From Paenibacillus sp. FSL H8-0079 (GTDB lineage: Bacteria > Bacillota > Bacilli > Paenibacillales > Paenibacillaceae), in assembly GCF_037991315.1 (NCBI RefSeq), contig NZ_CP150300.1, positions 2,852,001-2,916,000 on the forward strand: a stretch of DNA of 64,000 bases, read 5' to 3'. The stretch's first letter is position 1, and the number at the start of each line of letters is the position of its first letter. The position numbers and the translations under genes were made by a program. Positions 36,717 to 46,064 of this stretch are shown here, in pieces. The notes under the pieces are model-generated. The model was given only the letters and a program-made list of their open reading frames with translations. It ran no database searches and was not told the DNA's origin.

Positions 36717-37487
36717 ATGGAGATTTGTTCTGTGAAACAGATCAGTAAAATCTACAAAGGCGTCGTATCTTATGAAGCGTTATCAGGTATTGATCTCAGT
36801 ATTCAGGAAGGTGAGTTTGTTGGCATCATGGGACCATCGGGCAGTGGTAAAACAACCCTACTGAACATGATCTCAACCATTGATCATCCAACATCAGGCG
36901 AACTGCGGATTGCAGGGAAGAATCCGTTTGAATTGAATCAGGACGAACTCGCGCTATTCCGGCGCAAAGAGCTTGGATTCGTTTTTCAATCGTTCAATCT
37001 GTTAAATACACTGACAGTCAAGGAAAACATTGTACTGCCACTGACTCTTGACGGCGTTTCGCTAGCAGTGATGAACACACGTGTTGAACAACTGGCAAGC
37101 AAGCTGGGGATCGAGAGTATTCTGAACAAGCGGACATATGAGATATCAGGAGGACAAGCACAGCGTACGGCCATTGCCAGAGCCCTGATCCATTCGCCCA
37201 AGCTGATTCTGGCCGATGAGCCAACAGGTAATCTGGATTCGAAGGCGGCCAGAGATGTGATGGAGATTCTTGAAACACGCAATCAGGAGGATCAAGCTAC
37301 AATGCTGTTGGTCACCCATGATGCAGTTGCAGCGAGTTATTGCAGTCGGGTCGTCTTTATCAAGGATGGCAAATTGTATAATGAAATTCACTACGGCGAT
37401 AATCGCGCAGCCTTTTATCAGAAGATTATTAATGTATTATCCCTAATGGGAGGGTCAGGACATGAATTTTCGCCAGTTCGCCATTAA
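36717..37487 (+). CDS. BceA-like ABC transporter ATP-binding protein
   Basis: 256 residues. Walker [11 protein letters not shown]-loop FVFQSFNLL, signature EISGGQAQR (first Ser-Gly-Gly conserved, E-I in place of Q-L), Walker [13 protein letters not shown] and switch His LLVTHD. ATPase of a peptide-detoxification transporter. Start ATG at 36717-36719 after AAGGAGTTG. The gene end overlaps the permease start by 26 bp, so the two are tightly coupled. Confidence 0.92.
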   Translation: MEICSVKQISKIYKGVVSYEALSGIDLSIQEGEFVGIMGPSGSGKTTLLNMISTIDHPTSGELRIAGKNPFELNQDELALFRRKELGFVFQSFNLLNTLTVKENIVLPLTLDGVSLAVMNTRVEQLASKLGIESILNKRTYEISGGQAQRTAIARALIHSPKLILADEPTGNLDSKAARDVMEILETRNQEDQATMLLVTHDAVAASYCSRVVFIKDGKLYNEIHYGDNRAAFYQKIINVLSLMGGSGHEFSPVRH

Positions 37488-39420
37488 TAACGTTGTTCGC
37501 AACAAACGAATTTATCTGGCTCATTTTCTGAGCAGTACATTTTCCGTTATGATCTTTTTCATCTACGCACTGCTCCTGTTCCATCCCGATCTGAAAGAAG
37601 GGTTAAAGGGATCAAGTGGTACGGTTACGTTGCTTGCCAACCAGGGGTTTATGATTGCAGAGGTCATTATATTCATCTTTTCATTCCTGTTCCTGCTCTA
37701 CTCTGTTGGTTCATTTCTGAAGACACGCAAGAAGGAATTTGGTATATTCCTGATCATTGGCATGACACGTAAACAAATGAACCGGCTCTTGTTTATGGAG
37801 AACATGTGTATCGGATTAGCTTCAATTATTACCGGTATTGGACTCGGGCTTATTTTCGGCAAATTGATTCTGCTCATCTGCGGCTCCATGCTGGCTGTCG
37901 AGAACAGTCTTGGATTCTATTTTCCGCTGAAAGGCATTGCCCTGACGGCTGGTGCATTTCTACTGCTGTTCATTATCATTGCGATGTCCTCATCCTTGCT
38001 CATACGGAAAGGTTCGCTTATTGACCTTGTGAAATCAGAGGAAAAACCGAAACCGGAACCCAAAGCATCGCGTCTGCTCGCATTGCTATCCGTATTGTTC
38101 ATTGGCGGAGGGTATGCAGGGGTATTCACTTTTGTATGGGTAAGCTTCTCGTTTCCGTTATTACTCGCAAGTGTCGTGGTTGTTATTGCAGGTACGTACT
38201 TTCTGTTCACGCAGCTCAGTGTATACATCATTCGGGCACTGAAGAGAAATCCAAGATTGTTTTTCCGCAAAACCAATCTGCTCTTCTTATCGGAACTTAC
38301 GTATCGAATGAAAGATAACGCGATTATGTTTTTCATGGTAAGCATCATCTCGGCATCTTCATTTACGGGAATTGGCACCATGCTCGCGATTGCTGACCCG
38401 GGGTTATCGTCCATGTCGAATCCGTACGCATTCAGTTATATGAATTCATGGGATACTCCCCAGTCAGAGCGACATATTCGGCAGATTGAAGAAACGTTGA
38501 TTGATAATCAAGTTCCCTACGTGAAGGGCAGTTATGCTCCTATAGGTGAAAATAATAATGGGAAGATTATCAAACTGAGTGATTATAACCGTCTTGCGAA
38601 GGCACTGGGGTATGAAGAACGTACGTTGAAACAGATCGATGAGTCATTTATGACACCAAGCAATTTGGCGATTCGCAAGGCGTACCGTGAACAGGTTGAA
38701 CAAGGAGTCTCGGGAGGAAAGGTCAATCTGGAGGTTGATAATCAGCGCGTACCTGTCCAGCTATCGACACCTGGTACCGATATTGTGATTCCTTTTCAAT
38801 ATGAAATTTATCTCTACGTCGTAACCGACGAACTGTTTAATAAGATGAGACCTGCGTACAACGAGGAAGTTGGCATGCCTGAAGGTTTCTATTCGAGTCA
38901 AACGATACAATTTATCGTGAAAGATTGGATGGGTACACGCAGCTTCGCTCCTGAATTGATCAAATCCATTCAAGATGATCATTCCGACAAAGGTTATTAC
39001 GAGGTCAGCGCGCTTGTGGTGGATTGGCTTAATTCCAAGCAGACCAATGGCATCATTCTAATTTTGAGCGGCCTAATCGGCATTGTTTTCTTCACCTTTG
39101 CAGCAAGTTTCACGTATTTCAGACTCTACGCAGATCTAGAACGGGATGAAGCACAGTATCGCATGATTGGCAAAATGGGACTGAGTCGTCCCGAACTCCG
39201 TAAGATCGTAACAAGGCAGCTATTGCTTATGTTCTTCCTGCCACTCTTGGTGGCGCTCATCCATAGTTCGGTTGCCTTTATAGCGTTACAGCAACTAGTT
39301 GATTTCTCGGTCTTCGGATACAGCCTGCGTATTTTCTTGGTGTTTGCTTCCATGCAGATTCTGTATTTTGCACTTGTGCGCTGGCGATATCTGCGTCACA
39401 TGTATTCCAAATTAGTCTAA
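37462..39420 (+). CDS. BceB-like ABC transporter permease
   Basis: 652 residues, the usual length of BceB permeases. The pattern is helix 1, a short loop, three helices with an FtsX core (TRKKEFGIFLIIGMTRKQMN), further helix pairs, a large extracellular domain at about residues 315-525 and three closing helices. Together with the ATPase it frees cell-wall precursors from peptide antibiotics and signals flux to the kinase at 35425. GGAGGG precedes ATG 37462. Confidence 0.92.
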   Translation: MNFRQFAINNVVRNKRIYLAHFLSSTFSVMIFFIYALLLFHPDLKEGLKGSSGTVTLLANQGFMIAEVIIFIFSFLFLLYSVGSFLKTRKKEFGIFLIIGMTRKQMNRLLFMENMCIGLASIITGIGLGLIFGKLILLICGSMLAVENSLGFYFPLKGIALTAGAFLLLFIIIAMSSSLLIRKGSLIDLVKSEEKPKPEPKASRLLALLSVLFIGGGYAGVFTFVWVSFSFPLLLASVVVVIAGTYFLFTQLSVYIIRALKRNPRLFFRKTNLLFLSELTYRMKDNAIMFFMVSIISASSFTGIGTMLAIADPGLSSMSNPYAFSYMNSWDTPQSERHIRQIEETLIDNQVPYVKGSYAPIGENNNGKIIKLSDYNRLAKALGYEERTLKQIDESFMTPSNLAIRKAYREQVEQGVSGGKVNLEVDNQRVPVQLSTPGTDIVIPFQYEIYLYVVTDELFNKMRPAYNEEVGMPEGFYSSQTIQFIVKDWMGTRSFAPELIKSIQDDHSDKGYYEVSALVVDWLNSKQTNGIILILSGLIGIVFFTFAASFTYFRLYADLERDEAQYRMIGKMGLSRPELRKIVTRQLLLMFFLPLLVALIHSSVAFIALQQLVDFSVFGYSLRIFLVFASMQILYFALVRWRYLRHMYSKLV

Positions 39421-39432
39421 AATAGCATGGCC

Positions 39433-39472
39433 CAACAGACACCGGACTTATGGCTCGGTGTCTGTTGACTTT
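39433..39472 (+). terminator. Terminator of the BceAB-like operon
   Basis: CAACAGACACCG (39433-39444) pairs with CGGTGTCTGTTG (39456-39467), followed by ACTTTT. Confidence 0.88.
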
Positions 39473-39593
39473 TCTATCCCAGGCACAGTACTATTTCATT
39501 AGATACAGAATGTATCATTACATAGTTTTATTAAGTAGTTGAAGAGATGGATTACAGAAAATAGCAGGCTGACGCCTGAGCGGGAGGACATAT

Positions 39594-41039
39594 ATGAGCA
39601 TCACGATGTCTCGTGGACGAGCTTACATTCAACGTTTGAATGATGAGCGGAATGTATGGCTGGACGGAGAACGTATCCAGGTAACTGGGCATCAGGCCTT
39701 TCAGGGAACACTTCAAACGATCGAGAGTTTGTTCAATCTGGTGGATGATCCGGAGACAAGAGAGACTGTGGCCTATTGGGACGAACAGACGGGAAGTTAC
39801 GTGCACCGATCCTTTCTTGTGCCTCGCTCACTTTCTGACGTGAACAGCAGGGCAGATGCTTTTCGTCTTTGGGCCGATCGGACGTATGGAGTGATGAGCC
39901 GATTGTCTGATTATGCTCGATCCCGCCTCACGGGCTGGTATGCAACACGACATGAGATGACAGCACATGATCCTGCATTTGCAGGTAAAATATCTGCCTA
40001 TTTTGAACAAGCCAAACGAAAAGATGCTTTCCTGACGATTGTCCAGCGCGACCCGCAGATTAATCGTTCCTTGCCTGTCGGGGAAGATGAGGATGCCATG
40101 CTGCGGATTGTCAGAAGCAATACGGAGGGCGTGGTCATTCGCGGGGCTAAAATGGTGGCAACAGCAGCGCCTTATGCGGATGATATCATTGCGTATCCCG
40201 TTCAACGAATTCCAGGCCATCGGCCAGAGCTGGCCCATATGGTAATTGTAGCCGCGGACAGTCCGGGTTTGCACATGATATGCCGGGAATCTTTTGCCGC
40301 AAAAGATTCGGATCACTCACATCCGCTGAGTGCGAAGTACGATGAGATGGATGCTGTTTTATTTTTTGACGATGTATTCGTGCCCTGGGAACGTGTATTA
40401 CTGCATAATAACCCTGAAGCCGTATGGCAGATTCGCTGCAATACAGCCTCGGTTAGTCTGGCCTATCATCAGAGCGTTATTCGATTGCACTCGAAATTGG
40501 AGTTCATCACAGCCGTGACCTCAGCCATTGCCAAGGAGATCGGGGTGGACTCCTTCCTGAATGTGCAGGAACAGCTCGGAGAGCTGATCAGTCAGATGCA
40601 GACCATCGAGGGACTGATCATTGCTGCTGAAGCACAATCCAAGCCGGATACATTCGGCAACTGGCTGCCCGAATTCAAATATATTGAAACCGCCCGTAAT
40701 CTGGGCAATCGCTATTACCCCCGCGCGGTGGAGATTTTGAAGACGATTGCTGCGGGTGGTCTGATTCAGATTCCTTCAGGTGCGTTTGAGATGAATGAAA
40801 TGATGGGCTCCATGATGGGCAAATACCTTGGTGGAGTAACGATGCAAGCCCCGGAGAAGATTCGTCTCTTTCAACTGGCATGGGAGCTGACCGGAAGTCC
40901 ACTCGGAGCAAGGCATGACCTGTATGAACGCTTCTACGCGGGTGATCCGGTGCGCAACCGGGCGAGCCAATATGTGCAGTATGACAAGGAACGTTTATCG
41001 GCGAAAGTTGAACCGTGGCTTCGTTCGGTTAAGGACTGA
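39594..41039 (+). CDS. 4-hydroxyphenylacetate 3-hydroxylase family flavin-dependent oxygenase
   Basis: 481 residues, the large-subunit (HpaB) type that hydroxylates phenols with reduced flavin supplied by a partner reductase. Landmarks are GWYATRHEMTAHDPAFAG near residue 103, VFVPWERVLLHN near 263 and SGAFEMNEMMGSMMGKYLGG near 395. No HpaC-type flavin reductase gene is adjacent; the nearest flavoenzymes are remote and unrelated. GGGAGG lies before ATG. Similar stand-alone genes occur in Bacillus. The substrate is unknown. Confidence 0.87.
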   Translation: MSITMSRGRAYIQRLNDERNVWLDGERIQVTGHQAFQGTLQTIESLFNLVDDPETRETVAYWDEQTGSYVHRSFLVPRSLSDVNSRADAFRLWADRTYGVMSRLSDYARSRLTGWYATRHEMTAHDPAFAGKISAYFEQAKRKDAFLTIVQRDPQINRSLPVGEDEDAMLRIVRSNTEGVVIRGAKMVATAAPYADDIIAYPVQRIPGHRPELAHMVIVAADSPGLHMICRESFAAKDSDHSHPLSAKYDEMDAVLFFDDVFVPWERVLLHNNPEAVWQIRCNTASVSLAYHQSVIRLHSKLEFITAVTSAIAKEIGVDSFLNVQEQLGELISQMQTIEGLIIAAEAQSKPDTFGNWLPEFKYIETARNLGNRYYPRAVEILKTIAAGGLIQIPSGAFEMNEMMGSMMGKYLGGVTMQAPEKIRLFQLAWELTGSPLGARHDLYERFYAGDPVRNRASQYVQYDKERLSAKVEPWLRSVKD

Positions 41040-41111
41040 TCTGATGATCTAATACAAATGGTCCGAATGAAGATTGAAAAGCCTGAATGAAGAACGAAAA
41101 GCTTGAATGTA

Positions 41112-41132
41112 GGCTGAAAACAGCCCTTTTTT
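41112..41132 (+). terminator. Terminator after the hydroxylase gene
   Basis: GGCTG, loop AAAA, CAGCC, C, then six T. Confidence 0.75.
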
Positions 41133-41173
41133 AGTTAATGCCTTGGCATGAGCCAGGGCTCTATTTCTATTTA

Positions 41174-41227
41174 TTTAGATTATCTTTAGAAATGATTTAG
41201 GTTGAATTAAGAGACGTAGTATATAGT
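41174..41227 (+). promoter_or_regulatory. Three 11-bp-phased direct repeats and promoter of the third two-component operon
   Basis: TTTAG begins at 41174, 41185 and 41196, exactly 11 bp apart, so on one face of the helix. TATAGT (41222-41227) is a likely -10. The arrangement fits autoregulation by the OmpR-type regulator encoded at 41274. Confidence 0.6.
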
Positions 41228-41273
41228 AATAATGTAGAGATAGGCATAGAGTATAGGAAATGAGAGGAATAAC

Positions 41274-41981
41274 ATGAGATACACCGTATTAATTGCAGAT
41301 GACGAACCAGAGATTGTGGAACTGCTTCAGCTCTATCTGGAGAAGGACTATAGCATTAAGACTGCAGTGAATGGAGCCGAGGCGCTGCAAACCATACGTT
41401 CAACACAGATTGATCTGGTCATACTGGACATCATGATGCCTGTAATGGACGGATTGCAGTTGATCAAACAGATTCGGGCTACACATCACATGCCTGTTCT
41501 GTTCTTATCCGCCAAAAGTCAGGATCACGATAAAATCCTGGGACTCGGACTCGGTGCAGATGATTATATAGCGAAGCCATTCAACCCGCTTGAGATTGTC
41601 GCCAGGGTAGAGGCGTTGCTCAGAAGGGTCAATCATTTTGATGCAGCTGAGGTTCCCGTAGCTAAAGAACAGAATCTGGTATTAGGCGATCTGACGCTAG
41701 ATCGCTCCCAATGTATCCTTTTTCGTTCAGGAAGTCCTGTAACATTGACCTCTACAGAGTATAAAATTATGGAATTGTTGCTTGATCAACCTGGCCGAGT
41801 GTTCACCCGTAAAAAAATATACGAAGCGGTCTGGGGCGACTATTATGCGCACGAGGACAGCACCATCATGGTACATATCAGCAACATTCGGGAGAAGATC
41901 GAGCGTGACTCCAGACAACCGGAATATCTCAAAACGATAAGGGGACTGGGATACAAAATTGAAGCGCCCATGGAAAGCTAG
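41274..41981 (+). CDS. OmpR-family response regulator
   Basis: 235 residues. Receiver with ADDE pocket, phospho-acceptor Asp52 (LVILDIMMPVMDG) and DDYIAKPFNPLE; winged helix with FTRKKIYEAVWGDYY and the terminal strand IRGLGYKIE. The closest styles are VanR/YycF-like regulators of wall or stress functions. Its last 23 bases overlap the kinase start. Leads the operon 41274-44959. Confidence 0.92.
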   Translation: MRYTVLIADDEPEIVELLQLYLEKDYSIKTAVNGAEALQTIRSTQIDLVILDIMMPVMDGLQLIKQIRATHHMPVLFLSAKSQDHDKILGLGLGADDYIAKPFNPLEIVARVEALLRRVNHFDAAEVPVAKEQNLVLGDLTLDRSQCILFRSGSPVTLTSTEYKIMELLLDQPGRVFTRKKIYEAVWGDYYAHEDSTIMVHISNIREKIERDSRQPEYLKTIRGLGYKIEAPMES

Positions 41982-43416
41982 AGAAAAGCGACTGTTGCAG
42001 ACATCCCTGACACTGGATTTCTTGCTGTTCAACTTCTTTTTGCTGTTACTGGTACTGATCGTGTACCTTATGGTGTCTCTGGATGTCGTGGACTTCCGCA
42101 TCTCGGACCAAGTGGTTGATCTGGATTTGAATGTCGAAGCCCATGTGTATGTGGCAGAGCTGGAGAACGAATTATACTCCGGTGGAGGTTCGGTGTCGAA
42201 AGACAAAGACACAGAGATTCAACGTCTCAAGGATAGCGGTGGCTGGATTGAGATTCTGGATGTGAATCGCACCGTCATTCATCATGTGGGAGACAAGCAA
42301 GATGCGTTCAACCAATACAGTGAAGCCGATCTGTATGCTGGATTGGAGAACCGAAGCGACCAGCCGTACTATTACTCCATCACTCCGTTTTCGACAGAAG
42401 GAGCAGCAGCCTATGTGTTGCTGAAGATCCCGCGTGATCTGGTCAGCGTAAGAATTAATGATAATCAGTTGATTACCAATCTGAAGCACCCGTTATCTTT
42501 TTACATTATGATTGGCATCGGTTTAGTGTTGTCATTGATCTTCGTATATAGCTATTGGGTCGCACGGAGAATCAAAAAGCCACTCAGTATTCTCTCCTCG
42601 GGTCTTACGCAGATGATTCAGGGAAATTATAGTACACGGATGTCAATCTCTGCTGAGAGAGAATTTGTCCAGATTGGTGAGACCTTTAACTACATGGCGG
42701 ACGTCATTGAGAACACCTCTGCCGAGAAACGTTATGCGGAAGAGAGCAAACAGCGACTGATTGTAGACTTATCGCATGATCTGAAGACACCGATAACATC
42801 TATACAAGGATATGCGCAGGCATTGGTGGAAGGACGTGGGGAGGACAAGGACAGACAGCAAAGATATCTGGGCTATATCTACAACAAGTCCGTTCAAGTC
42901 GCACGCATGATACAAAATATGCTGGAGCTGCTCAAGGTGGATTCACCCGATTTCCGCATGCAGATTGAGAGAAGAGAAATTGGAGAATTCGTGCGCGAGA
43001 TTATGGCAGATACTTATGGGGAGATTGAACAAAAACAGTTTGTCCTTCATGTACTTGTTCCTGATCAGGAGATCTACGCGAGGTATGATCCGGAGCTGCT
43101 ATCCAGAGTCATTCAGAATCTGATTACCAATGCCCTGTCCTATAATCCGCTCGGAACAGAACTGCGTGTGGAACTCATTCCGTTGGATACTCATGTGGTG
43201 ATTGAAGTGGCAGATACAGGAGTGGGCATACCCCAAGAACTGTGGTCAACGATCTTTGATCCGTTTGTACGAGGGGATGAGGCGAGGACAGCGACCGGAG
43301 GTACGGGACTTGGATTGTCCATCGCACGGCGTAATACGGAAAAAATGGGTGGACGGCTGATCCTTTCCCGCCGTGGGCGAGAGACCACCGTGTTTACCGT
43401 TCAGATTCCAAATTAA
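41959..43416 (+). CDS. HAMP-domain sensor histidine kinase
   Basis: 485 residues from TTG 41959 inside the regulator gene. Helices at about 17-40 and 181-201 enclose an extracytoplasmic sensor of about 140 residues; HAMP at about 202-255; H-box LIVDLSHDLKTPITSIQGYA (His273); N-box QNLITNALSYNP; G1 DTGVGIP; G2 GGTGLGLSIA. Cognate kinase of the upstream regulator. The next gene begins 36 bp downstream. Confidence 0.92.
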   Translation: MKRPWKAREKRLLQTSLTLDFLLFNFFLLLLVLIVYLMVSLDVVDFRISDQVVDLDLNVEAHVYVAELENELYSGGGSVSKDKDTEIQRLKDSGGWIEILDVNRTVIHHVGDKQDAFNQYSEADLYAGLENRSDQPYYYSITPFSTEGAAAYVLLKIPRDLVSVRINDNQLITNLKHPLSFYIMIGIGLVLSLIFVYSYWVARRIKKPLSILSSGLTQMIQGNYSTRMSISAEREFVQIGETFNYMADVIENTSAEKRYAEESKQRLIVDLSHDLKTPITSIQGYAQALVEGRGEDKDRQQRYLGYIYNKSVQVARMIQNMLELLKVDSPDFRMQIERREIGEFVREIMADTYGEIEQKQFVLHVLVPDQEIYARYDPELLSRVIQNLITNALSYNPLGTELRVELIPLDTHVVIEVADTGVGIPQELWSTIFDPFVRGDEARTATGGTGLGLSIARRNTEKMGGRLILSRRGRETTVFTVQIPN

Positions 43417-43451
43417 ATAAGAGAAGAAATGTCCATGTGGAGGGGAATATT

Positions 43452-44531
43452 TTGTTCAAAGGAAATACGTTTGTCCGGTTCAGTATTGCACTGGCGCTGA
43501 TATTGGTTAATATCTATTTATTATCACGTGTGAGCTTCATCTTTCAGCCGCTCGTCACCATGATTACGGTTATTACCGTGCCAATGATGTTGTCCGTGTT
43601 CTTTTATTATCTGCTAAGGCCGCTTGTGAATTATATGGAGAAAAAGAAAATAAATCGCACGTTAAGTATTTTGCTAATCTATCTGGTTATTGCTATTCTG
43701 GGTGTGTTCTTCATCATTGGGTTATGGCCATCGTTACGTGAGCAACTGATCAACCTGGTCGATAACGCACCAAGTCTAATTAATTCATTAAGTGAACAGC
43801 TGAGAGAGCTGGAGCAAAATGGTGCCATACAAGCCTTGTTCCCTGAGGGTTCAACACCTTTCTCTCAGATCACGGAGTATATCAACAAAGGATTTAACTT
43901 TGTGACCAACTATGTAAGTGGATTTTTCTCACTCGTGTCCAGTTTTGCGATCATCTTGTTTACACTACCGATCCTTTTGTTCTATATGCTGTTACAAGGT
44001 GAGAAATTCGGCCGTAAATTGGCACATATCGCTCCAAAACGTTTCCAAAATGACAGTCGTGAAGTCGTGCTTGAGATCGATCAGGCGCTGAGTGGTTTTA
44101 TTGTAGGAAGAGTCTTGGTGAATCTGGCGCTGGGTGTACTGATGTATATCGGTTTCCTGATCATTGGACTGCCGTACGCATTACTGCTCACGGTAATCGC
44201 GGTCATCATGAACTTTGTTCCGTTTATCGGAGCGATTGTGTCGTCCGTGCCTATTGTGATCATGGGTCTCGTGGTATCGCCATCGGTTGCCATCTGGTCT
44301 CTGATTATTATTCTCGTCGCTCAGCAGATTCAGGACAACCTGGTTGCACCCTACGTATTTGGTAAAAAGCTCGATATTCACCCGCTAACGACGATTATTC
44401 TGGTCTTGGGTGCAGGGGACCTCGGTGGAATTATTGCCATCCTGATTATTATCCCGGTCTATATGATTGTTAAAATTCTTTTGGTTCGAATCTATAACAT
44501 GTTCTTCAAGGACAAATGGCAGAATGCATAG
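43452..44531 (+). CDS. AI-2E family transporter (YtvI/PerM-like membrane protein)
   Basis: 359 residues with about eight membrane helices. Family features: an N-terminal helix pair, a soluble helical loop (residues about 100-150) and the conserved PYALLLTVIAVIMNFVPFIG region. The family includes AI-2 exporters and many members of unknown cargo. TTG 43452 is preferred because GTGGAGGGG lies about 6 nt upstream; GTG 43437 is part of that ribosome site. The end overlaps the longer frame of the Asp23 gene but not its likely start. Confidence 0.85.
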   Translation: MFKGNTFVRFSIALALILVNIYLLSRVSFIFQPLVTMITVITVPMMLSVFFYYLLRPLVNYMEKKKINRTLSILLIYLVIAILGVFFIIGLWPSLREQLINLVDNAPSLINSLSEQLRELEQNGAIQALFPEGSTPFSQITEYINKGFNFVTNYVSGFFSLVSSFAIILFTLPILLFYMLLQGEKFGRKLAHIAPKRFQNDSREVVLEIDQALSGFIVGRVLVNLALGVLMYIGFLIIGLPYALLLTVIAVIMNFVPFIGAIVSSVPIVIMGLVVSPSVAIWSLIIILVAQQIQDNLVAPYVFGKKLDIHPLTTIILVLGAGDLGGIIAILIIIPVYMIVKILLVRIYNMFFKDKWQNA

Positions 44532-44560
44532 AATCTAAATTATTCGAAGGAGTGGAGCAC

Positions 44561-44959
44561 ATGTCTGAAATTATTGAAAAACAATACAATGAACCTGAAT
44601 ATATCGCACCTCAATCTGTTCAAATGGGTACCATTCACATCTCGAACGATGTGTTGTCCAAGATCGTGGGGATGGCCGCTCAATCAACGGCTGGCGTATC
44701 CTCCATGTCCGTTGGACTGACTGAAGGGATTGCCAAGAGCATCAGCGGCAAAAGTCTGCAAAAAGGGATTGATGTGCACGTCAAAGACGATCAGGCCACC
44801 ATCCAGCTGCGTATCAACATTCAGTATGGTAACAAGATGCACGAGGTCTGCCGTGAACTTCAACATAATGTTCAACAGGCTGTAGAGCAATTGGCAGGTG
44901 TTATGGTGAATGAAATTAAAGTACAAGTCGTTGGTGTATCCATGCCGGAAACGGTATAA
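44561..44959 (+). CDS. Asp23/Gls24 family envelope stress protein
   Basis: 132 residues from ATG 44561 (AAGGAG at 8 nt). Asp23 fold: GTIHISNDVLSKIVGMAAQS near the N-terminus, then GKSLQKGIDVHVKDDQATIQ with the following strand LRINIQYG, and a helix rich in Gln/Val. Asp23-type proteins sit under the membrane and respond to envelope or alkaline stress. As the last gene of an operon with a sensor kinase and a multi-helix membrane protein, it suggests an envelope-stress output. Confidence 0.87.
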   Translation: MSEIIEKQYNEPEYIAPQSVQMGTIHISNDVLSKIVGMAAQSTAGVSSMSVGLTEGIAKSISGKSLQKGIDVHVKDDQATIQLRINIQYGNKMHEVCRELQHNVQQAVEQLAGVMVNEIKVQVVGVSMPETV

Positions 44960-45000
44960 ACGAATCTATGGAATAACGATTATAGATAAACGATTGGCAA

Positions 45001-45048
45001 AAACAGCACCTTCCCAATTAACAACTTAACTGGGAGGGTGCTGTTTTA
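45001..45048. terminator. Bidirectional terminator overlapping a coding end
   Basis: 17-bp stem (45001-45017 with 45032-45048, one wobble), T-rich on both strands. The AraC stop codon (45018-45020) begins at the first loop base, so the last codons of that gene form one arm. Confidence 0.9.
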
Positions 45049-45863
45049 TGTTTGCGGTAGTAGGTGGGAGCTTCGCCCATCACTTTTTTGAACATTTTGG
45101 AGAAAAGCAATTGATCCGTATAGCCCACAGAACGGGCAATATCACCAATGGTAAGACCCGGATCAAGCGTCAGTTCAGCTGCCCTGCGCATCCGGTAATG
45201 AACCAGATACGACTGAATACTGCTTCCCATCTGGTCCTTGAAGAGAGAGCACAGGTAGCTGCGCTGCAACCCGACATGGGCTGCGATGGATTGCACGGTA
45301 ATGGCATTGGCATAGTTCATTTCAATGAAGTCCATCACTTGCGTCACATACGTTTCCTTCGAATAATCCGGCATGGGTTGAAGGTGCTCTGAATTGGCCT
45401 GATCAATTAAAATGGAGAAGAACTGATACAGCAAACCAGTCATGCTAATCTCCCAGCCTTTGTGGGTATTGCGGGAATTGACCATTCGATGCAGACAAGA
45501 TCGCATCTCGTCATCCTCATTGCCCAGCTCAAAGATCGGATGATGCTCCGACAGACAGGCTTGCTGTAAAAAAGATGAACTATTGCTGCCTTGAAAAGCA
45601 ACCCAGCTGTATTCCCAAGGATCATCCTGATCTGCTTCGTAATGAACAACAGAATGCGGAACGATTAGAAAACCTTGACCTTTGTGCAGGGTATACGTTT
45701 TGCCACCGACTTCGAAGGTGCCTTTGCCATTCAAAATATAATGGATTTTGTAATAGTCTCTCATGGCGGGGCCAAAGTGGTGACCTGGTGTACAGGCTTC
45801 CGTGCCATAATGAAGGAGCTGAAGCTCCTGAAAATGATTGTTCTTGAACATATACGTAATCAA
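45018..45863 (-). CDS. AraC-family transcriptional regulator
   Basis: 281 residues. The N-terminal cupin-like sugar-sensing domain shows YYKIHYILNGKGTFEVGGKT and FLIVPHSVVHYEAD; the C-terminal AraC double helix-turn-helix shows ITVQSIAAHVGLQRSYLCSL and IGDIARSVGYTDQLLFSKMF. TTG start with AGGAGTGA upstream. It is divergent from an aldo/keto reductase gene, which it probably controls. Its final codons are part of the shared terminator. Confidence 0.9.
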   Translation of the reverse strand: MITYMFKNNHFQELQLLHYGTEACTPGHHFGPAMRDYYKIHYILNGKGTFEVGGKTYTLHKGQGFLIVPHSVVHYEADQDDPWEYSWVAFQGSNSSSFLQQACLSEHHPIFELGNEDDEMRSCLHRMVNSRNTHKGWEISMTGLLYQFFSILIDQANSEHLQPMPDYSKETYVTQVMDFIEMNYANAITVQSIAAHVGLQRSYLCSLFKDQMGSSIQSYLVHYRMRRAAELTLDPGLTIGDIARSVGYTDQLLFSKMFKKVMGEAPTYYRKHKTAPSQLSC

Positions 45864-46064
45864 GGGTATTCACTCCTGTACGATTTCGTCTCATCTTGCA
45901 TTTTAACATATTATTTAGTGTGAAAGATGAATGATTTAAGATTAGTTTATATAGATAACAATCATTTTTCCATATGTTCAAAGTGAAATGCCATATCGTT
46001 TTGCCAGAAAAATGTCTAAGATGAAAAGGAATTCAACAAACCTTACAGGAAAGTGAGAATAACG

